NCBI GenBank assembly: GCA_028290945.1
Contig: JAQGIV010000056.1
Coordinates: 1-36,528 of the forward strand
From: Phenylobacterium sp.
GTDB taxonomy: Bacteria > Pseudomonadota > Alphaproteobacteria > Caulobacterales > Caulobacteraceae
Reading direction: 5' to 3'
Length of the DNA stretch: 36,528 nt
Each line of letters opens with the position of its first letter. Position 1 is the first letter of the stretch. Below are positions 21,847-29,135 of the stretch, piece after piece. The translations under genes were made by a program, and so were the position numbers. The notes under the pieces are model-generated. The model did no database searches and had not been told where the DNA came from. It saw only the letters and a list, made by a program, of their open reading frames with translations.

Positions 21847-22874
21847 CGTTGCCCGACCTCGGGAACCGGCGACCACAGCACCTGCTCGATCCGTTGCGCG
21901 CCGGCGGCCAGCATCACCAGCCGGTCGAAGCCCAGCGCGCCGCCGCTGGCGGGGGGCATGTGGGCGAGGGCCGTCAGGAAGTCCTCGTCGATGGGGTAGC
22001 GCTCACCGTAGACGCGGCTCTTCTCCACCATCTCGGCCTCGAAGCGGCGGCGCTGTTCGATCGGGTCGGTAAGTTCGCCGAAGCAGTTGGCGAGCTCGAC
22101 GCCGCAGGCATAGAGCTCGAAGCGCTCGGCGACGCGGGGATCGCCGGGCTTGGGGCGGGCCAGCGCCGCCTCCGAGACGGGGTATTCGCAGAGGATGGTG
22201 GCGCGACCGAAACCCAGCTTCGGCTCGACCTTCTCCACCAGCACGCGGCTGAACACGTCGGCCCAGGTGTCGTCGGCGGCGATGCGGAGGCCCCTGGCGC
22301 GGGCGGCGGCGGCGAGGTCGGGACCGAACAGGTCCAGGCCGGCATAGCGGTCGAAGGCCTCGGCGACGGTCAGGCGCTCCGGTTCCAACGCCGGATCAAC
22401 GGTTTGGCCGCGAAAGCTCAGGGTCTTGGAGCCGGCTGCGTCGGCCGCCAGCCGCAGCAGGGCGGCGGCGTCGGCCATGATCGCCTCATAGGGCTCGTTC
22501 GCCCGATACCACTCCAGCATCGTGAACTCGGGATGGTGCAGCGGGCCGCGCTCGCGGTTGCGCCAGACGCGGGCCATCTCGAACAGCCGGGTCTCGCCGG
22601 CGGCCAGCAGCTTCTTGGCGGCGAACTCCGGCGAGGTGTGCAGATAGAGAGCCGTCCCCCGCCCGTCCGGACCGATAGCCTGCGTGGCGAAAGCATGCAG
22701 GTGCGCCTCGTTGCCCGGCGACACGGCGAGCGCGGCCACCGCCGTCTCCACGAAGCCCTGGTCCTCGAACCAGCGGCGGACGGCCGCGGCGATGCGGTTG
22801 CGGGCAAGCAGGAACGGCCGGCGGTCGGCGTGCCGATCCGGGCTCCACCACGGAGATTGCTGAGGTTCTTTCAC
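21843..22874 (-). CDS. epmA: EF-P-lysine ligase EpmA (PoxA/GenX)
   Basis: 343 residues, a lysyl-tRNA synthetase catalytic core without the tRNA-binding domain, as in PoxA/EpmA (about 325-350 aa). Class II motif 2 is FEMARVWRNRERGPLHHPEFTM followed by LEWYRA, and motif 3 is GGALGFDRLVML. It activates (R)-beta-lysine and joins it to the conserved Lys of EF-P. It is divergent from efp with 124 bases between them, and epmB lies 1.3 kb away. It could be misannotated as lysyl-tRNA synthetase, but the length and absence of an OB-fold rule that out. Confidence 0.96.
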   Translation of the reverse strand: MKEPQQSPWWSPDRHADRRPFLLARNRIAAAVRRWFEDQGFVETAVAALAVSPGNEAHLHAFATQAIGPDGRGTALYLHTSPEFAAKKLLAAGETRLFEMARVWRNRERGPLHHPEFTMLEWYRANEPYEAIMADAAALLRLAADAAGSKTLSFRGQTVDPALEPERLTVAEAFDRYAGLDLFGPDLAAAARARGLRIAADDTWADVFSRVLVEKVEPKLGFGRATILCEYPVSEAALARPKPGDPRVAERFELYACGVELANCFGELTDPIEQRRRFEAEMVEKSRVYGERYPIDEDFLTALAHMPPASGGALGFDRLVMLAAGAQRIEQVLWSPVPEVGQR

Positions 22875-22894
22875 GAGGTGCGACAGGCGTGGGG

Positions 22895-22921
22895 CTGGCG
22901 ATTTCAGGGAAGATCGCTATA
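22895..22921 (+). promoter_or_regulatory. Candidate efp promoter
   Basis: CTGGCG (22895-22900), a 15-base gap and GCTATA (22916-22921) fit the Caulobacter housekeeping pattern (TTGACGS, 10-14 bases, GCTANAWC). This would give a leader of about 70 bases before efp, containing a GANTC site at 22948-22952. Confidence 0.4.
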
Positions 22922-22998
22922 GGGGCGCGACCGACAATTGATTAGCGGAATCGCGCGCCCGCCGCGCGCAGGTCCCGCCCGCACCGAGGAAGATCCGC

Positions 22999-23565
22999 TT
23001 GAAAGTCTCCGCCAGCTCGCTCCGCCGGGGCAATGTGGTCGACCTGCAGGGCAAGCTCTACGTGGTCCTGCAGGCCCAGAATATCCACCCCGGCAAGGGC
23101 ACGCCGGTGACCCAGCTGGACATGCGCCGCATCTCCGACGGGGTGAAGATCTCCGAGCGCTACCGCACCACCGAGACGGTGGAGCGCGCGGTGGTCGACG
23201 ACCGGTCCTACACCTTCCTCTACTCGGACGGCGAAGGGTTCCACTTCATGAACCCGGAGACCTACGACCAGCTGATCGCCACGCCGGACGTGATCGGCGA
23301 CGCGCACTACTACCTGCAGGACGGGATGAACGTGAACCTGTCGACCCACGACGGCGTGCCGATCGCCATCGACCTGCCGAGGCTGGCCACCTTCGAGGTG
23401 GTGGATACCGAGCCGGCGGTGAAGAACCAGACCGCCTCGTCGTCCTACAAGCCGGCCATGCTGTCCAACGGCCTGCGGACCATGGTGCCGCCCTACATCG
23501 CCGTCGGCACCCGCATCGTGGTGCTGACCGAGGACGGCTCCTACCAGGAACGCGCCAAGGACTAG
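22999..23565 (+). CDS. efp: Translation elongation factor P
   Basis: 188 residues in three beta-barrel domains, the normal length. EF-P relieves ribosome stalling at polyproline. The modification loop reads IHPGKGTP, with Lys33 as the residue expected to receive beta-lysine from EpmA; a Lys (not Arg) here agrees with the EpmA/EpmB genes nearby. The C-terminal [19 protein letters not shown] is standard. The start is a TTG, with GAGGAAG about eight bases upstream; the N-terminus [14 protein letters not shown] matches the family, so the unusual start codon is convincing. Many of the proteins read from this window are Pro-rich at their termini (e.g. PBP1A). Confidence 0.97.
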   Translation: MKVSASSLRRGNVVDLQGKLYVVLQAQNIHPGKGTPVTQLDMRRISDGVKISERYRTTETVERAVVDDRSYTFLYSDGEGFHFMNPETYDQLIATPDVIGDAHYYLQDGMNVNLSTHDGVPIAIDLPRLATFEVVDTEPAVKNQTASSSYKPAMLSNGLRTMVPPYIAVGTRIVVLTEDGSYQERAKD

Positions 23566-23593
23566 GCTCCGGACTCCGGAGGTCCTAGGCTCC
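23562..23593. repeat. Direct repeat around a small palindrome downstream of efp
   Basis: CTAGGCTCC occurs twice (23562-23570 and 23585-23593), flanking the near-palindrome GGACTCCGGAGGTCC (23571-23585), which contains a GANTC site. It could end efp transcription or serve as an operator for the hydrolase gene that starts 21 bases later. Confidence 0.35.
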
Positions 23594-23614
23594 CCGGCAA
23601 ACGGGGAGAAGGCC

Positions 23615-24751
23615 ATGGCGCTGGATACGGCGGAGGGCTACGTCGAAGACCGGTTCGCCGCCGTGCGCGAGGGCTTCGAGGCCAATCTGGCGAGCGGCGC
23701 GGACCTAGGCGCCTCGTTCTGCGCCACCCTGGACGGTGAGATCGTCGTCGATCTGTGGGGCGGCTTCGCCGATGCGGCGCGGACGCGGCCCTGGACGCGC
23801 GACACCATCGTCAACGTCTATTCGACCACCAAGACCATGACGGCGCTGACGGCGTTGCTGCTGGCCGACCGCGGCGAGCTCGACTTCGATGCGCCGGTCG
23901 CCCGCTACTGGCCGGAGTTCGCGGCCGCCGGGAAGGCCGGGGTCAAGGTCAGTCACCTGATGAGCCACTCGGCCGGCCTGTCTGGCTGGAAAGAGCCGAT
24001 CTCCAAGCAGGACCTCTACGACTGGGAAAAGGCCACCAGCCTGCTGGCCGCCCAGGCGCCCTTCTGGGAGCCGGGGACCGCATCGGGCTATCACGCGCTC
24101 ACCCAGGGCTATCTGGTGGGCGAGGTGGTGCGGCGGATCACCGGCAAGTCGCTGGGCGCGGTGTTCCGCGAAGAGATCGCCGAGCCGCTGGGCGCCGACT
24201 TCCACATCGGCCTGCCAGCCTCGGAGGATCACCGGGTCGCCGAGCTGATCCCGCCGCCGCCGGGCACGGGCGTGGGCTCGGGCGCCCAGACCGAACTGCA
24301 GGCCAACATGTCGGGCAATCCCGGCATAGACGTCGCCGAGACCCGCACGCGCGCCTGGCGCGGGGCGGAGATCCCCGCGGCCGGCGGCGCCGGCAATGCG
24401 CGGTCCATCGCCCAGGTGCACGCGATCCTCGCCAACGGCGGCGTCGCCCGAGGCAAGCGGTTCCTGTCGGAGGCCGGCTGCCGCAAGGCGCTGGAGCTGC
24501 AGATCGAGGGCCCCGACCTGATCCTGGCGAGCCCGGCGCGGTTCGGGCTGGGCTTCGGCCTGGCCGGCGGGATCGTGCCCCTGCCCCACCCCAACAGCCT
24601 GTTCTGGGGCGGCTACGGCGGATCGCTGGCGATCATCGACATGGATGCCCGCACCACCTTCGGCTACGCGATGAACCGCATGGCGCCGACCACCACCGGC
24701 GATATGCGCGCGCTCGGCCTGGTCATGGCCATGTGGCAGGCGCTGGGCTAG
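23615..24751 (+). CDS. Beta-lactamase-fold serine hydrolase (class C/EstB-like), cytoplasmic
   Basis: 378 residues without signal peptide. Serine-hydrolase motifs: STTK (Ser70, Lys73), Tyr159 in SGYHALTQG in the place of YxN, and WGGYGGS in place of the KTG motif. This pattern is usual for the esterase/lipase-like members (EstB, LpqH-type beta-lactamase-related proteins), not for true beta-lactamases. Probable intracellular esterase of unknown substrate. A strong GGGGAGAAGG site precedes the ATG. It faces another member of the same superfamily, and the two stops share CTAG 24748-24751. Confidence 0.9.
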   Translation: MALDTAEGYVEDRFAAVREGFEANLASGADLGASFCATLDGEIVVDLWGGFADAARTRPWTRDTIVNVYSTTKTMTALTALLLADRGELDFDAPVARYWPEFAAAGKAGVKVSHLMSHSAGLSGWKEPISKQDLYDWEKATSLLAAQAPFWEPGTASGYHALTQGYLVGEVVRRITGKSLGAVFREEIAEPLGADFHIGLPASEDHRVAELIPPPPGTGVGSGAQTELQANMSGNPGIDVAETRTRAWRGAEIPAAGGAGNARSIAQVHAILANGGVARGKRFLSEAGCRKALELQIEGPDLILASPARFGLGFGLAGGIVPLPHPNSLFWGGYGGSLAIIDMDARTTFGYAMNRMAPTTTGDMRALGLVMAMWQALG

Positions 24752-25770
24752 CGCCCGGCGGCGATGGCCAGCTTGACGAAGGCGGCGTCCGACCAGCGGG
24801 CCGCGGGATCGCGGCGCTGGCGGAAGCCCGGCTGCAGCACCGCCTGGCGCACGACGGTCAGCTTCAGCGACGGGATCACATAGAGCCGCTGGTCGCCGGC
24901 CCCGGCGGCCACCACCATGTCGCGGGGCAGCTCGGCGGCATGGGCGCCCATGTCCTGGCCGCTGGAGACCGGATCGGGGACCTTGGGCGCATTGGGCAGC
25001 CACCAGGTGATGCCGTAGGCCGGATTGACCTCGCTGGGCGTGAACAGGGCGTGGAAGGTGGCCAGGTCGAGGATGGGCTTGCCGGCCACGCGGCCCCCGC
25101 CGCGCACGAACTCGCCGACCCCGGCCCACTCGCGGGCGGTGAGGATGGCGCCCTGCGGCAGGAAGGCGTCGCCGTTGGGCAGGCGGCGCCACTTGACGTC
25201 CTGCAGGCCGATGGGGGCCAGCACGCGGCGGCGCAGGTAGTCCAGCGGATCGCTCGGCTGGCCGGCGGCTGCGAGCTTGCGGCGCATCACCTCGCCGAAC
25301 ACCTGGTAGGGCGCGGGACCGTACTGGAAGAGCGTGTTCGGCGGCGCCGTCAGCGGCATGGCGACGGCGGCCTTGAACTCCGGCACCTGGCCGATGGTGC
25401 TCTTCAGGCCGGAGGACAGGTTGAGCAACTGACGGACGGTGACCTGGGACTTCCAGGGATCGGCGCGCCACTCCGGCAGGGTGTCGGCGACGCGCTCGTC
25501 GAGGCTGATCAGCCGGTCCTGCACGGCGGCGCCCAGCATCAGGCCGACGAAACTCTTGGTCCCCGACCACAGCTCGGCGGGCCTGTCGGCGGCGCCCTCG
25601 CCCGAATAGGCCTCGCAGACTGTCCGGCCGTCCCAGAGGATCAGCACCGAAAGGCCGTCGTGGGCGGCCGAGTAGGCTTCCGCGGCCTGGCAGGCGGGAC
25701 TCTCCGCGGCGGCGGGCCTGGCGGCCCCCAGCGCCAGGGCGGCGAGCGCAAGGACGAAGCGTCGGCGCAT
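24748..25770 (-). CDS. Exported beta-lactamase-fold serine hydrolase
   Basis: 340 residues with a clear Sec signal peptide (basic MRRR, hydrophobic 5-18, likely cleavage after ARPAAA near residue 22). SGTK gives Ser69/Lys72 and YGP (in FQYGPAPYQ) stands for YxN. It should act in the periplasm on esters or on peptidoglycan peptides. The start at 25770 has GAGGAG eight bases upstream and lies 12 bases after the anmK stop, so it is cotranscribed with anmK. That partner suggests a cell-wall link (AmpH-like or transpeptidase-related), but this is inference. Confidence 0.9.
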   Translation of the reverse strand: MRRRFVLALAALALGAARPAAAESPACQAAEAYSAAHDGLSVLILWDGRTVCEAYSGEGAADRPAELWSGTKSFVGLMLGAAVQDRLISLDERVADTLPEWRADPWKSQVTVRQLLNLSSGLKSTIGQVPEFKAAVAMPLTAPPNTLFQYGPAPYQVFGEVMRRKLAAAGQPSDPLDYLRRRVLAPIGLQDVKWRRLPNGDAFLPQGAILTAREWAGVGEFVRGGGRVAGKPILDLATFHALFTPSEVNPAYGITWWLPNAPKVPDPVSSGQDMGAHAAELPRDMVVAAGAGDQRLYVIPSLKLTVVRQAVLQPGFRQRRDPAARWSDAAFVKLAIAAGR

Positions 25771-25781
25771 GCGGGGGCTCC

Positions 25782-26888
25782 TCAGGGCTGGACGATCCGG
25801 CCGCCGGTCATGGGGGCGGCGACGCCTGTGGTCTTGGGGAAGCTGATCGGCAAACCGCGCGCCGTGCGGGCCGCGAGGTAGGCGAAGGCCTCGGCCTCGA
25901 TGGAATCGCCGCGCCAGCCGTGGGCCTCCGAGCCGCTGACGGCGCAGGGCAGCCGGGCGGCCAGCGCGGCCATGATCTGGGGGTTGTGGCGACCGCCGCC
26001 GGCGACGATCAGCTCGCTGGGCGTCTCGCGCAGCATCTCGAAGGCCAGGCGCACGCCCTCGGCGGTGAAGGCGACCAGCGTGGCCGCGGCGTCCTCCAGG
26101 CTGAGGTCGTCGAGCGGGCTGAGCGGGAAGTCGTAGCGGTCCAACGACTTGGGCGGCGGGGCGGCGAAATAGGGGTGGCCCAGCATGCCGGCCAGCACCG
26201 CCTCGTCGACCTTGCCCGCCGCGGCCAGGCGACCGCCCTCGTCGAAGCGGCCGGCGTTCCGCGCCTGCACCAGCAGGTCGATCATGCCATTGCCGGGGCC
26301 GGTGTCGAAGGCGGCGACCTCGCCGCCGGCGGTGATGAAGGTGACATTGGCCACACCGCCGATGTTGAGCACGGCGAGCGGTGGTTTCAGGCCCGAGGCC
26401 TGGGCGCGGGCCAGATGGTAGATCGGGGCGAGCGGCGCGCCCTCCCCGCCGGCGGCCACATCGGCGGTGCGGAAGTCGTAGGCCACCGGAACGCCGGCCT
26501 GTTTCGCCAGCCACGGCCCGTCGCCGAGCTGCACCGTGCGGCCGGGGACGCCGGCCTTGGGCCGTTCGTGCAGCACCGTCTGGCCGTGCATGCCGATCAG
26601 GTCGATGTCGGACCAGGCCAGGCCGTTGGCCGCCAGGAACCCTTCGGCGGCGGCCAGATGCTCCTCCGCCCCGACGCGTGCGGCCGCAGCGAAGATCTCG
26701 GGTTCGGCTGCGCCTCTGGGCCACTTGAGGGCCTGGTGGGTGGCCTCCAGCATGAGGTCGCGGACCGGATCGCTGAGCTTGCGCTCGCCGGCCGGGCCGA
26801 AGGCGGTGATGGTCTCGCCGTCGGTCTCCAGCACCGCCATGTCGACGGCGTCGAGGGAGGTTCCGGTCATGAATCCGAGCACGCGCAT
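25782..26888 (-). CDS. anmK: Anhydro-N-acetylmuramic acid kinase
   Basis: 368 residues, the usual length. ASKHA-fold motifs: GFMTGTSLDAVDMAVLE at the N-terminus (phosphate 1), LNIGGVANVTF, FDTGPGNGMIDL, and a late GGGRHNPQIM. AnmK phosphorylates and opens 1,6-anhydro-MurNAc released from peptidoglycan to MurNAc-6-P for recycling. The start at 26888 is the only sensible one, though with little ribosome binding site; the divergent tyrS leader begins about 40 bases away. Confidence 0.96.
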   Translation of the reverse strand: MRVLGFMTGTSLDAVDMAVLETDGETITAFGPAGERKLSDPVRDLMLEATHQALKWPRGAAEPEIFAAAARVGAEEHLAAAEGFLAANGLAWSDIDLIGMHGQTVLHERPKAGVPGRTVQLGDGPWLAKQAGVPVAYDFRTADVAAGGEGAPLAPIYHLARAQASGLKPPLAVLNIGGVANVTFITAGGEVAAFDTGPGNGMIDLLVQARNAGRFDEGGRLAAAGKVDEAVLAGMLGHPYFAAPPPKSLDRYDFPLSPLDDLSLEDAAATLVAFTAEGVRLAFEMLRETPSELIVAGGGRHNPQIMAALAARLPCAVSGSEAHGWRGDSIEAEAFAYLAARTARGLPISFPKTTGVAAPMTGGRIVQP

Positions 26889-26893
26889 GGCGA

Positions 26894-26923
26894 TTGACTG
26901 CCATGCGCCGGGCGCCGTAGCTA
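26894..26923 (+). promoter_or_regulatory. Candidate promoter of the tyrS leader
   Basis: TTGACT (26894-26899), an 18-base spacer and TAGCTA (26918-26923). A start about seven bases beyond would fall at or next to the A of ATG 26931, giving a leaderless leader-peptide transcript. TAGCTA is its own reverse complement and may also serve the divergent anmK. Confidence 0.4.
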
Positions 26924-26930
26924 GCCCGCC

Positions 26931-26978
26931 ATGATCGGACGCATCGCCCTCACCGGCCGCTATTACCGCCTGCCCTGA
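26931..26978 (+). CDS. Candidate tyrosine leader peptide (15 residues)
   Basis: A 15-codon ORF reads MIGRIALTGRYYRLP, with adjacent Tyr codons TAT TAC (26961-26966) near its end and TGA at 26976-26978. It lies 96 bases before the gene for tyrosyl-tRNA synthetase. There is no ribosome binding site; the promoter placement suggests leaderless translation. The two Tyr codons sit directly before a perfect hairpin whose loop contains the stop codon, as in amino-acid attenuators. Length is too short for family evidence, so the call depends on this arrangement. Confidence 0.5.
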   Translation: MIGRIALTGRYYRLP

Positions 26979-27023
26979 CGCAGGCGGCCGATCCCTCGCG
27001 CCTGCCCCTCCCGGCCGGCGCAG
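26966..27023 (+). promoter_or_regulatory. Attenuator-like set of alternative hairpins upstream of tyrS
   Basis: Segment 1 CCGCCTGC (26966-26973) pairs perfectly with segment 2 GCAGGCGG (26980-26987). Segment 3 CGCCTGC (26999-27005) can pair with the same segment 2 over seven bases. Segment 3 with flanking bases (GCGCC, 26998-27002) can instead pair with segment 4 GGCGC (27017-27021). A 9-base direct repeat CGCCTGCCC (26967-26975, 26999-27007) makes 1:2 and 2:3 exclusive. A ribosome stalled on the Tyr codons would cover segment 1 and favour 2:3. There is no T run after segment 4, so termination, if any, is not a standard intrinsic one. Confidence 0.45.
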
Positions 27024-27074
27024 ATCATCCGAAAGACAGACGCACCGGCCTCCATTCCCTGAAGGAGCCCTGCC

Positions 27075-28409
27075 ATGTCCCTCGAAATCGCCGGCCCGGC
27101 CGTGCTAGAGCCCGGCCACCGAAGCCCCGAGCAGCCGATGACCGCCGAGACGCCCTTCAAGTCCGAGTTCCTGCAGACCATGCGGGACCGCGGCTACATC
27201 CATCAGATCACCCATCCGGCGGAGCTGGACGCGGCGGCGGCGGACGGCAAGGTCGTGGGCTACATCGGCTTCGACGCCACGGCGGCCTCGCTGCACGTGG
27301 GCAGCCTGATCCAGGTGATGATGCTGCGCCGCCTGCAGAAGGCCGGCGGCAAGCCCATCGTGGTGATGGGCGGCGGCACCACCAAGGTGGGCGACCCCTC
27401 CGACAAGGATGCGCAGCGGCCGCTTCTGACCACCGAGCAGATCCAGGCCAACATCGCCTCGATCAAGACGGTGTTCGAGAAATTCCTGACCTTCGGCGAC
27501 GGACCCACCGACGCGGTGATGGTCGACAACGCCGAGTGGCTGGATCGGCTGGGCTATGTCGAGTTCCTGCGCGAGTTCGGCGTGCACTTCACGATCAACC
27601 GCATGCTGGCCTTCGACAGCGTGAAGCTGCGCCTCGACCGCGAGCAGCCGCTGACCTTCCTCGAATTCAACTACATGCTGATGCAGGCGGTGGACTTCCT
27701 GGAGCTGGAGCGCCGGTTCGGGACCAACCTGCAGCTGGGCGGCTCCGACCAGTGGGGCAACATCGTGAACGGCGTCGAGCTGATCCGCCGCGTGGACGGC
27801 AAGCCGGCGTTCGGCCTGACCACGCCGCTGCTCTCCACCGCCTCGGGCGCCAAGATGGGCAAGACGGTTGCCGGCGCCGTGTGGCTGAACGCCGACCTGC
27901 GCAGCCCCTACGACTACTGGCAGTTCTGGCGCAACACCGAGGACGCTGACGTGGGCCGGTTCCTGCGGCTGTTCACCGACCTGCCCTTGGGTGAGATCGC
28001 GCGGCTGGAGGCCCTGCCCGGCGCGGAGATCAACGACGCCAAGAAGCTGCTGGCCAATGAAGCGACGCGGATGCTGCACGGCGAGGACGAAGCTGCCAAA
28101 GCCGCCACGACTGCGGAAGCGACGTTCGAGCGAGGCGTTTTGTCCGATGACTTGCCTACCGTCGAGTTCGTGTGGGCTGGCCCGGAGGGCGACCTGACCG
28201 AGCGCACCGCCGAGGCCTTGGTGAAGGAAGCCGGACTGGCGTCCTCAATGCGCGAGGCGCGCGACCTCATTCAGGGCGGCGGCATTCGCATCAACGACGA
28301 AAAGCCGCTGGTCGGCCAGTACTACGCTCGCTCGGATGCCCTAGCGAATCTAGGCGCTTTCAAAGTTCAAAAGGGCAAGAAGACGATCGTCTTGGCCAAG
28401 CCGATCTAA
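27075..28409 (+). CDS. tyrS: Tyrosyl-tRNA synthetase
   Basis: Class I synthetase that charges tRNA-Tyr. The HIGH motif is HVGS (74-77), KMSKS is KMGKT (260-264), the tyrosine pocket includes GGSDQWGNI (222-230), and the S4-like RNA-binding domain closes the protein ([15 protein letters not shown]). 444 residues from ATG 27075, which has a very good GAAGGAG site seven bases upstream. An ATG at 27138 would give 423 residues and the usual family N-terminus. The first 21 residues contain a rare CTA codon that lies in a -10-like GCTAGA (27104-27109), so a second promoter giving the short form is possible. Confidence 0.96.
   Translation: MSLEIAGPAVLEPGHRSPEQPMTAETPFKSEFLQTMRDRGYIHQITHPAELDAAAADGKVVGYIGFDATAASLHVGSLIQVMMLRRLQKAGGKPIVVMGGGTTKVGDPSDKDAQRPLLTTEQIQANIASIKTVFEKFLTFGDGPTDAVMVDNAEWLDRLGYVEFLREFGVHFTINRMLAFDSVKLRLDREQPLTFLEFNYMLMQAVDFLELERRFGTNLQLGGSDQWGNIVNGVELIRRVDGKPAFGLTTPLLSTASGAKMGKTVAGAVWLNADLRSPYDYWQFWRNTEDADVGRFLRLFTDLPLGEIARLEALPGAEINDAKKLLANEATRMLHGEDEAAKAATTAEATFERGVLSDDLPTVEFVWAGPEGDLTERTAEALVKEAGLASSMREARDLIQGGGIRINDEKPLVGQYYARSDALANLGAFKVQKGKKTIVLAKPI
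27082..27109 (+). promoter_or_regulatory. Possible internal promoter for a shorter tyrS product
   Basis: TCGAAA (27082-27087), 16 bases, then GCTAGA (27104-27109), the same -10 type as before mrcA. It would start RNA about 20 bases before ATG 27138. It lies inside the longer reading of tyrS. Confidence 0.3.
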
Positions 28410-28418
28410 CCGCACACG

Positions 28419-28523
28419 CCGTCATGGCCGGGCTTGTCCCGGCCACCCAGAAGCGCCGCCGGCGGGGATTGGCCTGAGCGGTCGGCGTCTCTGGGTCCCC
28501 CGGCACAAGGCCGGGGATGACGG
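28419..28523. repeat. Imperfect intergenic palindrome (about 33-base arms)
   Basis: The arms 28419-28451 and 28490-28523 are imperfect reverse complements, both beginning (read inward) CCGTCAT and ending near CCCAGA; each arm also folds into its own GGCCGGG/CCCGGCC or CCCCGG/CCGGGG hairpin. The loop is about 38 bases. This is the style of the abundant CGTCATGGCCGGG-type extragenic palindromes of alphaproteobacteria. The right arm runs to within 20 bases of the peroxiredoxin start and contains an alternative ATG at 28517. Confidence 0.7.
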
Positions 28524-28543
28524 TCTCAAATCTGGAGGGGCAT

Positions 28544-29005
28544 TTGAGCACGATCACCGAAGGCGCCAAGGCGCCTGAGTTCGAGCTGGAGACGGCGGAC
28601 GGGCCCGTCAGGCTCGCCGACTACGCCGGCCGGACGCTGGTGCTCTATTTCTACCCGAAGGACGACACCACCGGCTGCACCAACGAGGCCAAGGCGTTCA
28701 GCGAGCTGGCGGACGAGTTCGCCAAGGCGGGCGCCAGCGTGCTGGGGGTCTCCAAGGACAGCGTCGCCTCGCATCGGAAGTTCACCGCCAAGTACGGGCT
28801 GAGCGTGCCGTTGGGCTCGGATCCGGCCGGGGCCATGGTCGAGCGCTATGAATCCTGGGTGGAGAAGAGCCTCTACGGCCGCCAGTACATGGGCATCGAT
28901 CGGTCGACCTTCGTGATCCGCGACGGGGTGATCCGCAAGCTGTGGCGCAAGGTGCGGGTTCCCGGCCACGCCGAGGCCGTGCTGGCGGCCGTGCAGGCGC
29001 TCTGA
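28544..29005 (+). CDS. bcp: Peroxiredoxin of the BCP/PrxQ family (1-Cys)
   Basis: 153 residues with the BCP core: FYPKDDTTGCTNEAKAF holds the peroxidatic Cys, with the Thr three residues before it and an Arg in the final third (IDRSTFVIRDG). It reduces peroxides. It has only one Cys: the resolving Cys found five residues on in E. coli BCP is Lys here, so another thiol must complete the cycle. I chose TTG 28544 because GGAGGGG lies five bases before it; the ATG at 28517 falls within the palindromic repeat and would add nine atypical residues. Confidence 0.92.
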   Translation: MSTITEGAKAPEFELETADGPVRLADYAGRTLVLYFYPKDDTTGCTNEAKAFSELADEFAKAGASVLGVSKDSVASHRKFTAKYGLSVPLGSDPAGAMVERYESWVEKSLYGRQYMGIDRSTFVIRDGVIRKLWRKVRVPGHAEAVLAAVQAL

Positions 29006-29135
29006 ACCAACCTCTGGGCGGCCCTTCCCGACTCAACCGATGGTGTGAAGTTGGGTGCGACGTTAACCGTCTTGCGCGCACCGCAAATCTCGTCGCATAT
29101 CGCTGGCGTCCGAGGGGTCGGGGGACAGCGACATC

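Noticed and set aside
25771..26904. In-frame extension of the exported serine hydrolase through the whole of anmK
   Set aside because: It is only the open frame in high-GC DNA; the signal peptide and ribosome binding site fix the start at 25770.
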